Origin: PALSA-243 sp049522755
Lineage (GTDB): Bacteria; Acidobacteriota; Terriglobia; Bryobacterales; Bryobacteraceae
Direction of reading: 5' to 3'
Assembly (NCBI GenBank): GCA_049522755.1
Contig: JBEKNN010000011.1
Location: forward strand, 4,282 to 68,281
DNA: 64,000 nt
The translations under genes were made by a program, and so were the position numbers. The number at the start of each line of letters is the position of its first letter. The first letter of the stretch is position 1. Below are positions 9,236 through 18,583 of the stretch, piece by piece. The notes under the pieces were generated by a model that worked only from the letters and a program-made list of their open reading frames with translations, was not told where the DNA came from and did no database searches.

Positions 9236-9514
9236 TTAGGCGCTCAGGCGACCCTTCGCGCGAGCCTTAGCCATAATCATCAAATGCTCAAGGCGGAGAT
9301 ACTCTTCGAGTTCCTCGCTCTCCACCGGAGAGATACTCTCTTCGGCCCGGCGCTCAATCAACTCGCGCACGCGCCCCACGGCTTGATCCGAAGGCCGGAA
9401 ACCGGCAATAGTCTCAGCGGTCGTCCCCGCCGCGAGGAAGTCGAGGATTTCGTCGTATGCCTGCGTCAGCATCATTCCACTGTGATCATACCGCATCTCA
9501 GGACGCCGGTTCAT
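9236..9514 (-). CDS. Small conserved partner of the HNH protein
   Basis: 92 residues, no named domain recognised. The core MMLTQAYDEILDFLAAGTT, then helical acidic SPVESEELEEYLRLEHLMI and a basic tail KARAKGR, resembles small proteins I know from pairs with HNH nucleases. The ATG at 9514 overlaps the rsgA stop as ATGA, indicating translational coupling; an internal start at MMLTQ is also possible. An antitoxin- or adaptor-like role beside the nuclease is inference only. Confidence 0.75.
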   Translation of the reverse strand: MNRRPEMRYDHSGMMLTQAYDEILDFLAAGTTAETIAGFRPSDQAVGRVRELIERRAEESISPVESEELEEYLRLEHLMIMAKARAKGRLSA

Positions 9515-10575
9515 CCCCGCGACTCATAGAACCGTCGCTGCGCCTTCATGATCTGCTTGAGCTTGCGTTTGCGGTCCTGCGCGACCTGCGCGTCGGCGAG
9601 CGCCTCATGGCGGCGCGCCTCGCCCAGCAGTTTCCGGTAGCTCTCCCAGCGGTCCGGCGAGACGGCGCCGGTAGCCAGCGCGGCCTGCACCGCGCAGCCG
9701 GGTTCCACCGCATGCGTGCAATCGGCGAAACGGCACTGCGCCGACAGCGTAGCGATTTCGTCGAAGACTTCCTCCACGCTCCCTTGCCCCGCCCAAAGCT
9801 GCAATTCGCGCATGCCCGGCGTATCGATGAGCGCGCCGCCAGCGGGCAGCAGCGCCATCTCGCGATGCGTAGTGGTGTGCCGGCCGCGGCCGTCGGATTC
9901 GCGCACGGCGCCGGTGAGGAACCGCTCTCCGCCGAGCAATCGGTTGACGATGGTCGACTTCCCAACGCCCGACGAACCCAGCAGCGCCACCGTGCGGCCG
10001 GGCCCGAGGAATGCATGGAGCGGCTCCGTTCCTCCATCCTCCAGCGCGCTCAGCGCGACCACCGGACTGGAACCAGCCACGGCGGCCGCTTCCCGCGCGC
10101 GAGCCGCCGCATCACCGCACAAGTCCGCTTTGTTGAGCACGACAACCGGGGCCACGCCGCTTTCGACCGCCAGCGTGAGATACCGCTCCAGGCGGCGCAG
10201 GTTGAAATCGCCGTCCAGGCCACAGACCAGAAACACCAGATCGATGTTGGCAGCGATCGCCTGACGCTCTTCGCGCTTACCGGGATTCCGCCGCTCGAAG
10301 CACGAACGCCGCGGCAGCACCGCCTCCACAATGGCTTGCCCGGGACCGACGATGCGCGCCGCCGCCCAATCGCCAACTACGGGCATGGCGGCGGCATCCG
10401 CACTGCGATGCCACAGCGCGCCGGCTGGTTCGCCAGTCACTTCGCCGGCTTCGGTATAAAGACGATAGAGATCACGATGGGAAACCGCGACGCGCGCCAA
10501 AATCAGGCCCTGCGCGGCATAAGTTTGAAAGGCGCGATGCACGTGCGCATCGGCGCCAAGGGATTCCAGATTCAC
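9511..10575 (-). CDS. rsgA: Ribosome small subunit-dependent GTPase RsgA (YjeQ)
   Basis: 354 residues. A late 30S assembly GTPase that checks decoding-site maturation. Visible parts: N-terminal OB-like region; circularly permuted GTPase with NKADL (G4, 148-152) before the P-loop GSSGVGKS (200-207) and DTPGMREL (G3); C-terminal zinc region with CRFADCTHAVEPGC. Length is normal. The 3' end overlaps the small-protein gene by 4 nt. Confidence 0.96.
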   Translation of the reverse strand: MNLESLGADAHVHRAFQTYAAQGLILARVAVSHRDLYRLYTEAGEVTGEPAGALWHRSADAAAMPVVGDWAAARIVGPGQAIVEAVLPRRSCFERRNPGKREERQAIAANIDLVFLVCGLDGDFNLRRLERYLTLAVESGVAPVVVLNKADLCGDAAARAREAAAVAGSSPVVALSALEDGGTEPLHAFLGPGRTVALLGSSGVGKSTIVNRLLGGERFLTGAVRESDGRGRHTTTHREMALLPAGGALIDTPGMRELQLWAGQGSVEEVFDEIATLSAQCRFADCTHAVEPGCAVQAALATGAVSPDRWESYRKLLGEARRHEALADAQVAQDRKRKLKQIMKAQRRFYESRG

Positions 10576-10737
10576 TGTTCGCTCCTGAACTTGACAAACC
10601 GCTTGGACACACTACGGCTACGGAGTGGACTGCAACGCGGATTGCGTTAGCGAACAGTCATAGGCAGATGCCGACAGATTAGCACGGAATGGCTGGTAGC
10701 ATAGAGATTCGCCACACCAAGGAACCCAAGGAGCAGT

Positions 10738-11523
10738 ATGCGCATCAACCTCACCCGCGAACGCCTCGCCAAAGGCGAAACCGTATTCGGCAGCATGTTG
10801 CAGGCATATCGGTCGCCCGAAATCGCGCGCACCTTCGCCGCCGCCGGATTCGATTACGTCTTCATCGACATGGAGCACAGCGCCCTCGATCTGGAGACCG
10901 TGCAGGACATGATCCACGCCTCGCTGGACGCAGGCATAACACCCCTGGTGCGCGTGTGCGAGCTGCTCTATTCGCTGTTCGCGCGGCTGCTCGATTCCGG
11001 CGCGCAAGGCATCATTCTGCCGCGCGTCGACAACCCGAAGGCCCTCGAAGAGGCGCTGAGCTGGCTGCGCTATCCGCCGGTGGGCAAACGCGGCTTCGGC
11101 GTGAATCCAACCATGATCGGCTACGAAACGCGCACCATGGCGGAGATTATCGAGCACATGGACCGCAACACGGTTTCGGTAGTGCAGTTCGAAACCCGGG
11201 CGGCATTGGAACGCGCCGACGAAATGCTTTCGCTCAAAGGGCTCGACATCGCCATGGTCGGCCCCGCGGATCTATCGATCGCGCTCGGCATCCCCGGAGA
11301 GTTCGAGAATCCCAAACTGATTTCGGCCGTGGAAAAGCTCATCGAGCAATGCCGGAAGTACAATGTGACGCCCGGCATTCAGGTGCGCAATGTGGCCATG
11401 GCGAAGGCCTGGACGGCGCGCGGGATGCGCTTCGTGGGCGTTGGCGCGGAACACGTACTGCTGCTGGAGAGATCGAAGGAAGTGGTGTCGCAGCTGCGGT
11501 CGGCGACGGCGAAGGGCGCTTAA
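10738..11523 (+). CDS. HpcH/HpaI-family aldolase
   Basis: 261 residues; an AAGGAG site sits just before ATG 10738. Class II pyruvate-dependent aldolase family (2-keto-3-deoxy-L-rhamnonate aldolase, HpaI and relatives). Key segments are the start MRINLTRERLAKGETVFGSM, FDYVFIDMEHSALDLE, GIILPRVDNPKALEEAL, FETRAALERADEM and GLDIAMVGPADLSIALG; the ExxxxxD metal-site region and the GPADLS loop are typical. Retro-aldol cleavage of a 2-keto-3-deoxy sugar acid is expected; the exact substrate is unknown. Monocistronic, divergent from rsgA. Confidence 0.92.
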   Translation: MRINLTRERLAKGETVFGSMLQAYRSPEIARTFAAAGFDYVFIDMEHSALDLETVQDMIHASLDAGITPLVRVCELLYSLFARLLDSGAQGIILPRVDNPKALEEALSWLRYPPVGKRGFGVNPTMIGYETRTMAEIIEHMDRNTVSVVQFETRAALERADEMLSLKGLDIAMVGPADLSIALGIPGEFENPKLISAVEKLIEQCRKYNVTPGIQVRNVAMAKAWTARGMRFVGVGAEHVLLLERSKEVVSQLRSATAKGA

Positions 11524-11549
11524 CGCCAGAAGGGGTCAGTTAAAGGGCG

Positions 11550-11933
11550 CTAGCGGCGCTTCAGAAGCAGGCGATCCAATAGCTCCGCAGAAGCGTTTTC
11601 CATCTCCACTTCGAACGCATCCACACAGTTGCTGAGATATCTGTAGCCCCACCAGGCTGGGATTGCCACGATAAGACCCAGCGCCGTTGGCACGAGCCCT
11701 TCCGATATTCCTTCGACCGTAGCCGCCAGGCACGTCCATTTGTCCCCGCCGCACCCCTTGAAGGCAAAGACAGTCCCGATACACGTGCCAAAGAATCCGA
11801 GGAACAGAGCAGTTGATGCGATTGAGGCGAGACTGCCAAGGCCCTTCTTCATCTCTCCGCGAGTCAAAGCGATCGAGCGCGCCAGACGTCGTCTTACGGC
11901 TTCGAGTACCTCGGGATTAGAAGATGATGCCAT
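11550..11933 (-). CDS. Short ExbB/TolQ/MotA-like proton-channel protein
   Basis: 127 residues from ATG 11933, which has a strong GAGGGGAG site 4-5 nt upstream. The chain covers only the second half of an ExbB: a GEMKKGLGSLASIASTALFL helix, FFGTCIGTVFAF, then GISEGLVPTALGLIVAIPAW and DAFEVEMENASAELLDRL, which matches the C-terminal end of the full-length ExbB-like gene at 56745. The first transmembrane helix and cytoplasmic loop are missing. The good ribosome site suggests translation, but this may be a remnant, since the neighbouring TonB receptor is broken. Confidence 0.7.
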   Translation of the reverse strand: MASSSNPEVLEAVRRRLARSIALTRGEMKKGLGSLASIASTALFLGFFGTCIGTVFAFKGCGGDKWTCLAATVEGISEGLVPTALGLIVAIPAWWGYRYLSNCVDAFEVEMENASAELLDRLLLKRR

Positions 11934-12097
11934 TACTCCCCTCGATTCGCGTAATTCCATTGGACGCCAAAAACGCGACTTAGTTCCCGGTCCAATTCGG
12001 GCCGCTGTCGACGGCTAGACGTTGCCGGGCTACTGTATAAAAACCCGGTTAAAGAAGCTGTCGCCAGAATCTCCACATAAGAATCGCCAAGGCCGGA

Positions 12098-13967
12098 TTA
12101 GAAATGGAATCGGTACCTTAGTTCACCATAGATTTGCCGGGGGTTAATGTAGTGCGTTCCGCCGAACGTGTTGCTGGTGTCGAGCAGGTAGCGCGTGTTA
12201 GCGACATTGACGGCGTTCGCAGAGACGCTCCAGTTCTCGCCGATGCTCTTTCCAATCGCGAAATCGAAGGTCGAATGGGGCGGCAGATGCGCGGGACCGT
12301 CCTGGTTTAGAAATCCCGAGCCGAACCGATAGGCGGGCGTCATCCACCAGCGGCCGGGCAATGCCCGATCCGATTGGAATACGCGAATCTCTACTGGGCG
12401 ATCTTGAAAAGCTTTGGCGAACGCAGAGTGACTTCGGCGCCGCGGATGATCGCGCCCAGGTCGGTGAGCGGGATGAAAATGCCCGAATTGCCGATCCCAT
12501 CGTGATCCAGGAAATTGCGCGCGCTGGTGTGAAAGTCGTCGACGTCGAGCGACCATCCGCGTAGTAGCCGTACAGCACCCACTTGATTCTCGGGATTCGG
12601 ATCGCGGCGCCAAGACGGGGATCCGCGGCGTTTTCGTTCACCAGGCCGTCGTAATGCGTGAGGCGAAGTCCGACATCGAAAGTAAGCAACGAAGCCGCCT
12701 TGTATTGATCTTCCAGGAACAGCGCGTTCGAGTTGGCCCAATGTCTCTCGGTTTGATTTAACACATTGCCGCCTGGGTTTTCAGTAAGGCCGAAGAATGT
12801 GTTGTCGCGCTGACCCCAGATCTCTATTCCGATGCGCGCGTTGTGGCGCTTCTTCTGCACCTGCAGCACGGACCACCCGCCGAAAGTAATTCGACTGCAC
12901 GTTGTCGTCAAGCACAAAAGGCGTGTCGTTGGGGCCGCCGAGGTAATGCGCGTTGTTGTAGTGGAAGTACGCGAGAGAATGAAGAGCGCGTCGGCCGAGA
13001 AGCTATGCGTCCAATGAAAGCCGGCGAGATAATCGCGCTCGAGATCGAGGTCGCGGATGCCGGCCGCCTGCGCGTCCGCATCGTTGGGGACCTGATAATG
13101 GTCCTCGCGCAGCGATGCGATTCACCAAAACCGATCCTTGGAGTTAGGGTTATAGAGCAGCGAAAGGAATCCGCCGGTGACGCTCGATTGATCGTGAATC
13201 ACCTGCGAGACCGGAGTCCCGAGGCCGAGGTTGGAACGGTCGCCATCTACGCTGGCGTAATAGGCGAAGCGTTGCGTGTGCATTCCGATGCTGAACTGAT
13301 CGTGGTTGAATGGAAATCCCAGCCGAGAGGACGAGGTCCGCTTCGCGATCGCGCTCAAAGCCGGAGGGAGTCACGACATTGAAGAATCCGTAAGTCCGGT
13401 CGCCGTATTCGCTGGAAAATCCGCCGCGCTCGACTTCCAGCTCTTCGACATTTTTGGATTGATAAGGGGCGCGACATTGGCGGCGATGTTCGTGTTGACG
13501 ACGGGGATGCCATCGAAGAACCAGTTCACCTCATGACCGCCGCGCATGGGGAGCATGTCATGAACCATATAGGCGCCGGGCGTGTGAGAGATTTCCTGCG
13601 AATCGACCGCGGTTTGCACCGTGAACGTCTGCGTATTGAGCTTGTTGGCTGCGCCGGACACTTCGATGCTGGAGTTGACCGGCGCGAGCTCCAGTTGTAA
13701 GTGCAGCACCGGCTCTTTTCCGGCGGCGACGGTGATCTGTTGCTCGAATGGCCGGAAACTTTGGGCTGAAACGGCGATCGTGTACGCGCCCTCGGGCACA
13801 TCGCTCATCTGAAACTCGCCGTCGGCATCCGCGGCGGCGGTTTTTGAGAACGCGGAATTTCGGAGCACGATTGTGGCGCCCGGAAGTGGACGATGTTCAG
13901 GATTGTGCACGACGCCGCGCACAGTTCCCACTTCCGCGGCATTCGCTATCAGAAGCGGAAAGAACAC
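12098..13967 (-). pseudogene. TonB-dependent receptor with carboxypeptidase-regulatory-like N-domain, frameshifted
   Basis: Read on the minus strand, the pieces follow the order of a TonB-dependent receptor across at least three frames. First comes a CarboxypepD_reg-like beta domain (TVRGVVHNPEHRPLPGATI), then a plug (MVHDMLPMRGGHEVNWFFDG). The frame breaks near 13450 at an A-run, where one extra base would continue as INPKNVEELEVERGGFSSEYGD. Barrel segments follow (FNHDQFSIGMHTQRF; FLEDQYKAASLLTFDVGLR; IRIPRIKWVLYGYY), ending in the barrel end INPRQIYGELRYRFHF. It is clearly degenerate unless the assembly has local indel errors; flanking genes are intact. Confidence 0.85.
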
Positions 13968-14770
13968 GACGGCAGATACATTTCAACTCTCCTGTTGGTC
14001 CGCAATTTAGGCAGCCAATCCTGGCTGCCTCCAGCATTCAGCTGGCGCTGGTAGGGAAGCAAAGACTCGCACCTGCCTGTAAGAGCCGCCTCAAAGGCGG
14101 CTGCAAGGCAAGATTGCCGCCCCACAACTGTCATTGAATTACGCGAAGCTTTATAAGAAGCTTTACAAGTGGTTAGGAGAGTATAGCCGGAGGTCAGCGT
14201 TTCTGGTGGGAACGGCCGAAGGAAACGCGATAGCGAGCTTCGGTTTGAAATTGAATTGAACGATGACTGAGAAGCGCGGCGAACACCGCGGCGGACGGCC
14301 TGGGCAGCGCGAGAGTGGCGCACGCCGGCGCGGCGAAGGGGAACGAGGGGCACGTCTGTCGAATCGCTTGGACCGTCACTCCAGAGCTAGACGCCGCCGC
14401 ATCCATGTTACCTATGCAGTGATGCGCTCCGTTGCGCCGGCAGCAGGCGGGCAGATCCGATTCCGCATCCAGCAACAGTCCGGCGCAATCGGCGAGAAGC
14501 CGATCGCTACTAATAGGGCAAGCGCGGATGCACGGTGCACCATTCCATGCTATAGCAGCTGTACTTAATCGGCAAGAGACTTTGCCATGTGAAACCTGAG
14601 TCAGAAGCTTGACGCGTCGCATTCGCGTTGCCGGCGGCGGACTTGATCAGAGGTTGAAGGTTTAGCCGGAGCCGCGCCTTTGGTCGCGTTAGTGGCAGGA
14701 GCGAGTTTCGGTAATCGTGTCCCGTGCGCTTTCTCATCCCACGCGCCGCACGCGGATTTGGTTGAACGTC
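13968..14770. other. Non-coding stretch with small hairpins
   Basis: No convincing gene on either strand. It holds a short palindrome GCAGCCA/TGGCTGC (14011-14029) and a second GC-rich hairpin with AAGAGCCGCC/GGCGGCT (about 14090-14105). The rest shows nothing I can name. It separates the receptor pseudogene from the repeat at the tsaD end. Confidence 0.6.
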
Positions 14771-14816
14771 AGAGCGGGTCCAGGGGGACCCGCGCGAACC
14801 AGGGGGTCCGCCCTAC
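14771..14816 (-). repeat. GTAGG-type palindromic repeat, copy 1 (supplies the tsaD stop)
   Basis: A 46-bp element which on the minus strand begins GTAGGGCGGACC and ends GGGTCC-CCCT-GGACCC-GC. It matches 18584-18629 with 5 mismatches in 46. The TAG at its start (14815-14813) is the tsaD stop codon. The inner GGGTCC...GGACCC can fold and could end transcription. Confidence 0.8.
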
Positions 14817-15895
14817 GAGGCCAGCGCTAGATTTGCTTGAGGCTTGACGTCCAGCGCTGCGAATTCGCCTCGCGCCAGCTTCGGGAATGCCGCCGCCGCT
14901 ATCATTGCTGCGTTGTCGGTTGACAGAGCCGGCGACGGAAAATACACGGGATAAGACAACTGCATGGCGCGCGCCGCTGTGCGCAATCCCGAGTTGCAAG
15001 CTACGCCGCCCGAGATAATCAACGCCTGCGCGCCGATGCTTTCCGCCGCGGCCGCGGCGCGCGTCAGCAATTCGTGAATCACGGCGTGCTGAAACGAAGC
15101 CAATAAATCGCGCGTTGGCTGTGGCGTAACCGTCAGCCACTCTTCGACCGCCGGGGTTGGACTTTCACGCAACAAAGCGCGCCTCGCAGCGATCTCCGCC
15201 TCCATATCGCGGGCTTCCACCCACCGCAGCACCGCCGTTTTCAGGCCGCTGAAACTGAAATCGAGGGCGTTGCCTTTCATCTTGGCAAAGGTGAAGCGTA
15301 CGGCCTTCGGGTCGCCATGCGGCGCCAGATGGTCGATAATCGGGCCGCCCGGATAACCATAGCCCAGCAGCTTCGCCACCTTATCGAACGCCTCGCCCGC
15401 GGCGTCGTCGCGCGTCCTACCGAGCAGGCGATAGGTGAAATCCTGCCGTACCTCGAACAGGTGCGTGTGACCTCCGCTCGCTACCAGCGCCATCGCGGGC
15501 AGCGCGACCGGCGATCCATCGCGCTTCGCTTCCATCACCACCGCGTGGATATGGCCTTCGATATGGTTCACAGCGATCAGCGGCACGCCGCGCGCAAAGC
15601 TGAGGGACTTGGCGTATGTCAGCCCCACCAGCAGCGACCCAACCAGGCCGGGTCCAACGGTGGCGGCGATGGCGGCCAGGTCGTCGAGTGTTGTCCCGCC
15701 GGATTCCAGTGCCTCGCGCACTACCAGCACGATGGCGCGAAGATGCTCGCGCGAAGCCAACTCCGGAACCACGCCGCCATACTTGCCGTGGGTCGCCATC
15801 TGCGAGGCGACCACCGACGAGAGTACGCGTTCGCCGTCTTCCACCACGGCGGCGGCGGTTTCATCGCACGAAGATTCAATGCCGAGAATACGCAC
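14813..15895 (-). CDS. tsaD: tRNA N6-adenosine threonylcarbamoyltransferase TsaD
   Basis: 360 residues from GTG 15895, where the family starts (VRILGIESSCDETAAAVV); a 21-residue longer ATG start at 15958 adds sequence not typical of the family. It transfers threonylcarbamoyl to A37 of ANN-decoding tRNAs together with TsaB/TsaE. Kae1 features are the ATP/metal site HIEGH (metal histidines), ALVASGGHTHL, DDAAGEAFDKVAKLLGYGYPGG, FSFSGLKTAV and SGGVACNSGLR. The last codons lie in a dispersed repeat that provides the stop. Confidence 0.95.
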   Translation of the reverse strand: MRILGIESSCDETAAAVVEDGERVLSSVVASQMATHGKYGGVVPELASREHLRAIVLVVREALESGGTTLDDLAAIAATVGPGLVGSLLVGLTYAKSLSFARGVPLIAVNHIEGHIHAVVMEAKRDGSPVALPAMALVASGGHTHLFEVRQDFTYRLLGRTRDDAAGEAFDKVAKLLGYGYPGGPIIDHLAPHGDPKAVRFTFAKMKGNALDFSFSGLKTAVLRWVEARDMEAEIAARRALLRESPTPAVEEWLTVTPQPTRDLLASFQHAVIHELLTRAAAAAESIGAQALIISGGVACNSGLRTAARAMQLSYPVYFPSPALSTDNAAMIAAAAFPKLARGEFAALDVKPQANLALAS

Positions 15896-16111
15896 TTGAT
15901 TCAGTCTACGATAGCTGGCATGTTTTGGGGATTTTGACGCGGGAAGTGTCCAAATCAATCCGGGTCTTTAGGAAAGCGGGTGGCGACCCAAAGATCAAGC
16001 ATGGGGTAAGGGGCCGAATCGCGGCCACCACGGCAGCGGAGGGTGCTACCAAACTTGCTACCACGTCGTGCAAAATCCAGCCCGAAACAAGATGAACCAA
16101 GGGCCAACAAA

Positions 16112-16618
16112 GTGGAGTGTGTCACAGTCGAAATGGAACGGTTCAGCTTGATATCTTCCAAGCCGTTCCAATCCGTGCTGGCGTCGCTCAAAGCGGCAGT
16201 CGGCCATCCCGATATGGCGGAGTTTGCGAAAGGGACAAAAGGTACACGGACGTTTGCCGAGTTGGAGGATGTCGTTCGAAGAGGACTTGGAGAGACGGGG
16301 CTCATGTTGTTCCTGGAACTCGATCACGGCTCAATTCTACGCAAGGAGACAGGTCTCGATACGCCGAGGATCGTCCGTCTTCTGATCGGCAATCCACTGA
16401 TCATGAAGGAAATGGCAAAACAGATCCCCGATGCTGGATCATACGCACCGGTCACGATTCTGCTGGATGAGCGGCCCGACGGCGTGCATCTCACCTATGA
16501 CAGGATGTCAAGCCTTCTGGCGCCCTACGGGAATGCAGAGGCACTGGCAGTCGCTCGCGAACTGGATTCCAAAATCGAGCGTCTTCTTCGAAGGGCGGCG
16601 GACGGTGACAGGGGATGA
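16112..16618 (+). CDS. DUF302 family protein
   Basis: About 168 residues. The start is uncertain: GTG 16112 leaves a few residues before the conserved RFSLISSKPF, ATG 16133 is close behind, and 16043 looks too long. The recognisable DUF302 core is SKPFQSVLASLKAAVGHPDM, GLMLFLELDHG, RKETGLDTPRIVRLLIGNP and APVTILLDERPDGVHLTYD. Members bind small ligands or act near redox/stress genes, but function is unknown. It ends 9 nt before the truncated dehydrogenase frame, so the two were probably one operon. Confidence 0.82.
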   Translation: MECVTVEMERFSLISSKPFQSVLASLKAAVGHPDMAEFAKGTKGTRTFAELEDVVRRGLGETGLMLFLELDHGSILRKETGLDTPRIVRLLIGNPLIMKEMAKQIPDAGSYAPVTILLDERPDGVHLTYDRMSSLLAPYGNAEALAVARELDSKIERLLRRAADGDRG

Positions 16619-16627
16619 GGAGGACCA

Positions 16628-16852
16628 ATGGGTAAACTTGACGGAAAGCTTGCACTGATCACCGGCGCCAATAGCGGTATTGGTTTGGCGACGGCGAACC
16701 GCTTTGTCAACGAAGGCGCGTTCGTCTTCATCACAGGACGCCGCAATTCGGAGTTGGCTGCGGCTGTGAAGGAGATCGGACACGATGTGACCGTCGTCCA
16801 GGGAGACGTCTCGAATCTCGGCGATCTTGACCACCTCTTCGCACAAACTTAG
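16628..16852 (+). pseudogene. Short-chain dehydrogenase, N-terminal fragment
   Basis: 74 residues giving the first third of an SDR: the Rossmann motif TGANSGIG (cofactor binding), FVFITGRR and VVQGDVSNLGDLDHLF. The frame stops at TAG 16850-16852 before the NNAG, Ser and YxxxK catalytic parts, so it cannot be an active reductase. The GGATGAGGAGG stretch just before ATG 16628 is a good ribosome site. The rest of the gene appears deleted; the next bases belong to a different family. Confidence 0.85.
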
Positions 16853-17268
16853 CGGCGGCGTTGCGAGGCGCGCCAGCGAGCACGCCGGGCGTGACTATCG
16901 TGCATTCGACTTCTACGGAGAATGTGACGCGCATTCCGACTGCGTTGGAAGAGCTGGATGCTCACTACCGTTTCCGGCCGGAACTGCGTCCGGGCGCCAG
17001 CCACCTTGCATCGCCGGGCCACCAACTCCTCATAACGCGCTACGGGCCGTTCGATGTACTGGGAATGATCGGAAAGGGGCGGACCTACAGCGATCTGCTC
17101 CCACTCACTGACGAAATGGAAGTTCGAAGCGGGTTTCGCGTGCGGGTGTTGAGCCTGGAAGTGCAGATCGCGGTTAAAGAAGAGGTGGGCGGCGAGAAGG
17201 ATGCGGCGATGCTGCCGTTGTTGCCGTTGTTGCGTAGGACTTTGGCAGAGAGCCGGCGGAGCGAGTGA
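16853..17268 (+). pseudogene. Nucleotidyltransferase-like protein, 5'-truncated
   Basis: The frame from about 16853 reads AALRGAPASTPGVTIVHS, then ALEELDAHYRFRPELRPGA, HLASPGHQLLITRYGPFDV, GKGRTYSDLLPLTDEMEV, VRVLSLEVQIAVKEEVGGEKD and LLPLLRRTLAES. This fits the C-terminal four fifths of small nucleotidyltransferase-fold proteins (MNT/AbiEii-like) common in Acidobacteriota. The N-terminal strand is gone, and the usual Asp-x-Asp after the ST motif is replaced by PGVT, so catalysis is unlikely. An ATG at 16861 could still give 135 residues. It abuts the truncated dehydrogenase. Confidence 0.7.
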
Positions 17269-17297
17269 ATCGGGGCGTGGCAAACTAAAGCAATGCG

Positions 17298-17963
17298 CTA
17301 CCGCTGAGGACGGGTTGGCGCGACTCCTATCGTCGCCCGCCGCCGGAATCTCTTTACTTTGGCGCGATTGCCGCAGTCCTTCACATCGCACCATCGGCGC
17401 TTGTGATTGCGGCTGGAGTCGAGAAACATCCATCCGCATTCATCGCCGGCGCACTGGCGGACCATCGCAAGGCTGTTCGATGCGAGCAATTCCGCGGCGG
17501 AGCGCGCTACCGGCCAGAGCATGCAATCGAGCGCCCGGGCGCGACCGTCCCACGTCCAGACAAAGGCGCCGGCGGCGTACGCCAGCCGCTCGCGATCCCT
17601 GGCAGCGGATAGCTCGCGCTGCAGAATTCGCATGCCGGCCGGTTCCGGGGCCCAACGCTCAACCACCGATTTGAAGATTCGATACAGCGCCGCGCGAAGC
17701 TGGGCCGCTCTTGCCAGCACGGAGGCCGCGGCTTGCGGATCGCTTGCGGCGCGGCGGCCGAACTGCAACGATTCGCGATGCGTCAAAGCCCCGGCGGATT
17801 CCGCCCACGAAAGCAAATCGCTATACAGCGGCAGCTTGTCGCGCCCTACGGCATCGGCGTAATCGCGCCCGCGGCGTTCGCCGGTGCGCACGCGTCCTCC
17901 GACCGTGTCCACGAAATCGAGACACAGCCGTCCGCCGATCAATTTCCAAGTGGTAACCGGCAT
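17298..17963 (-). CDS. CGNR zinc finger (ABATE domain) regulator
   Basis: 221 residues. The N-terminal ABATE domain begins WKLIGGRLCLDFVDTVGGR. The C-terminal CGNR zinc finger has CAGDECGWMFLDSSRNHKRR, then WCDVKDCGNRAKVKRFRRR (the cysteines and the CGNR box). These are putative DNA-binding, stress-related regulators; targets unknown. The ATG at 17963 overlaps the ATG of the divergent DinB-like gene. Confidence 0.88.
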   Translation of the reverse strand: MPVTTWKLIGGRLCLDFVDTVGGRVRTGERRGRDYADAVGRDKLPLYSDLLSWAESAGALTHRESLQFGRRAASDPQAAASVLARAAQLRAALYRIFKSVVERWAPEPAGMRILQRELSAARDRERLAYAAGAFVWTWDGRARALDCMLWPVARSAAELLASNSLAMVRQCAGDECGWMFLDSSRNHKRRWCDVKDCGNRAKVKRFRRRATIGVAPTRPQR

Positions 17964-18465
17964 GTTTGCGTTGACAGGTTACGCGGGCCTGATGCTGATC
18001 GTCCCGGTATTCGGTTCCCAGATCCAGCCGCATACGCAGACCGCGGCCGAGCGGCTCAGCGTCAATTTCGCCGACGTGAATCGAAAGATACTGGCCATGG
18101 CCAAGGATTTTCCGCCGGACAAGTATAATTTCCGCCTCAAACCGGAGATGCGGTCCTTCGGCGAGGTGATGGTGCATATCGTATCCGGCTCTGCCTACGC
18201 GGCGAAAGCGGGGCGCGGCGAGAAAGTCAAACGGGATGAGCTTGACGCAAAGAACTACCCGGGGAAAGCCGCGGTGGTCGCATTGATCGAGAAAACTATT
18301 GCCGATTCCTCGGCGACGCTCAAGGAGAATCCGGAGGGATGGCAGAAGTCCCAGGAGCCGTTTCTGTCCGTGATGGAACACTCGGCCGAGCATTATGGCT
18401 TGCTGGTGGCCTATTACCGGGCGAACGGCCTGGTTTCGCCGGAATCGCGCCCGAAGGGCAAGTGA
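17962..18465 (+). CDS. DinB-family protein
   Basis: 167 residues from ATG 17962. A hydrophobic start (LTGYAGLMLIVPVFG) may be a weak signal peptide. The four-helix DinB-like core has FADVNRKILAMAKDFPPDKY, RLKPEMRSFGEVMVHIVSGS and MEHSAEHYGLLVAYYRANG; histidines H172-type (here in HIVSG and EHYG) are the usual metal ligands. Function (thiol transferase or other) unknown. The start is shared head to head with the CGNR gene on CATG. Confidence 0.82.
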   Translation: MFALTGYAGLMLIVPVFGSQIQPHTQTAAERLSVNFADVNRKILAMAKDFPPDKYNFRLKPEMRSFGEVMVHIVSGSAYAAKAGRGEKVKRDELDAKNYPGKAAVVALIEKTIADSSATLKENPEGWQKSQEPFLSVMEHSAEHYGLLVAYYRANGLVSPESRPKGK

Positions 18466-18583
18466 GCGCGGCCACGGCGAGTTTCCACAGGGCCGCAATT
18501 CTTGGGAGAGCGCAGGGTAGAATTCCGCTCCCTGGCGGGTCGCGGCTTTGTGGGGCTGACTCAGCTCTGACTTAGCTCCGCAA

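Noticed and set aside
12843..13382. Plus-strand open frame across the receptor pseudogene
   Set aside because: The minus strand carries the receptor segments; the plus frame has no family features.
14194..14622. 142-codon minus-strand frame between the receptor remnant and tsaD
   Set aside because: No motif, irregular composition, no ribosome site.
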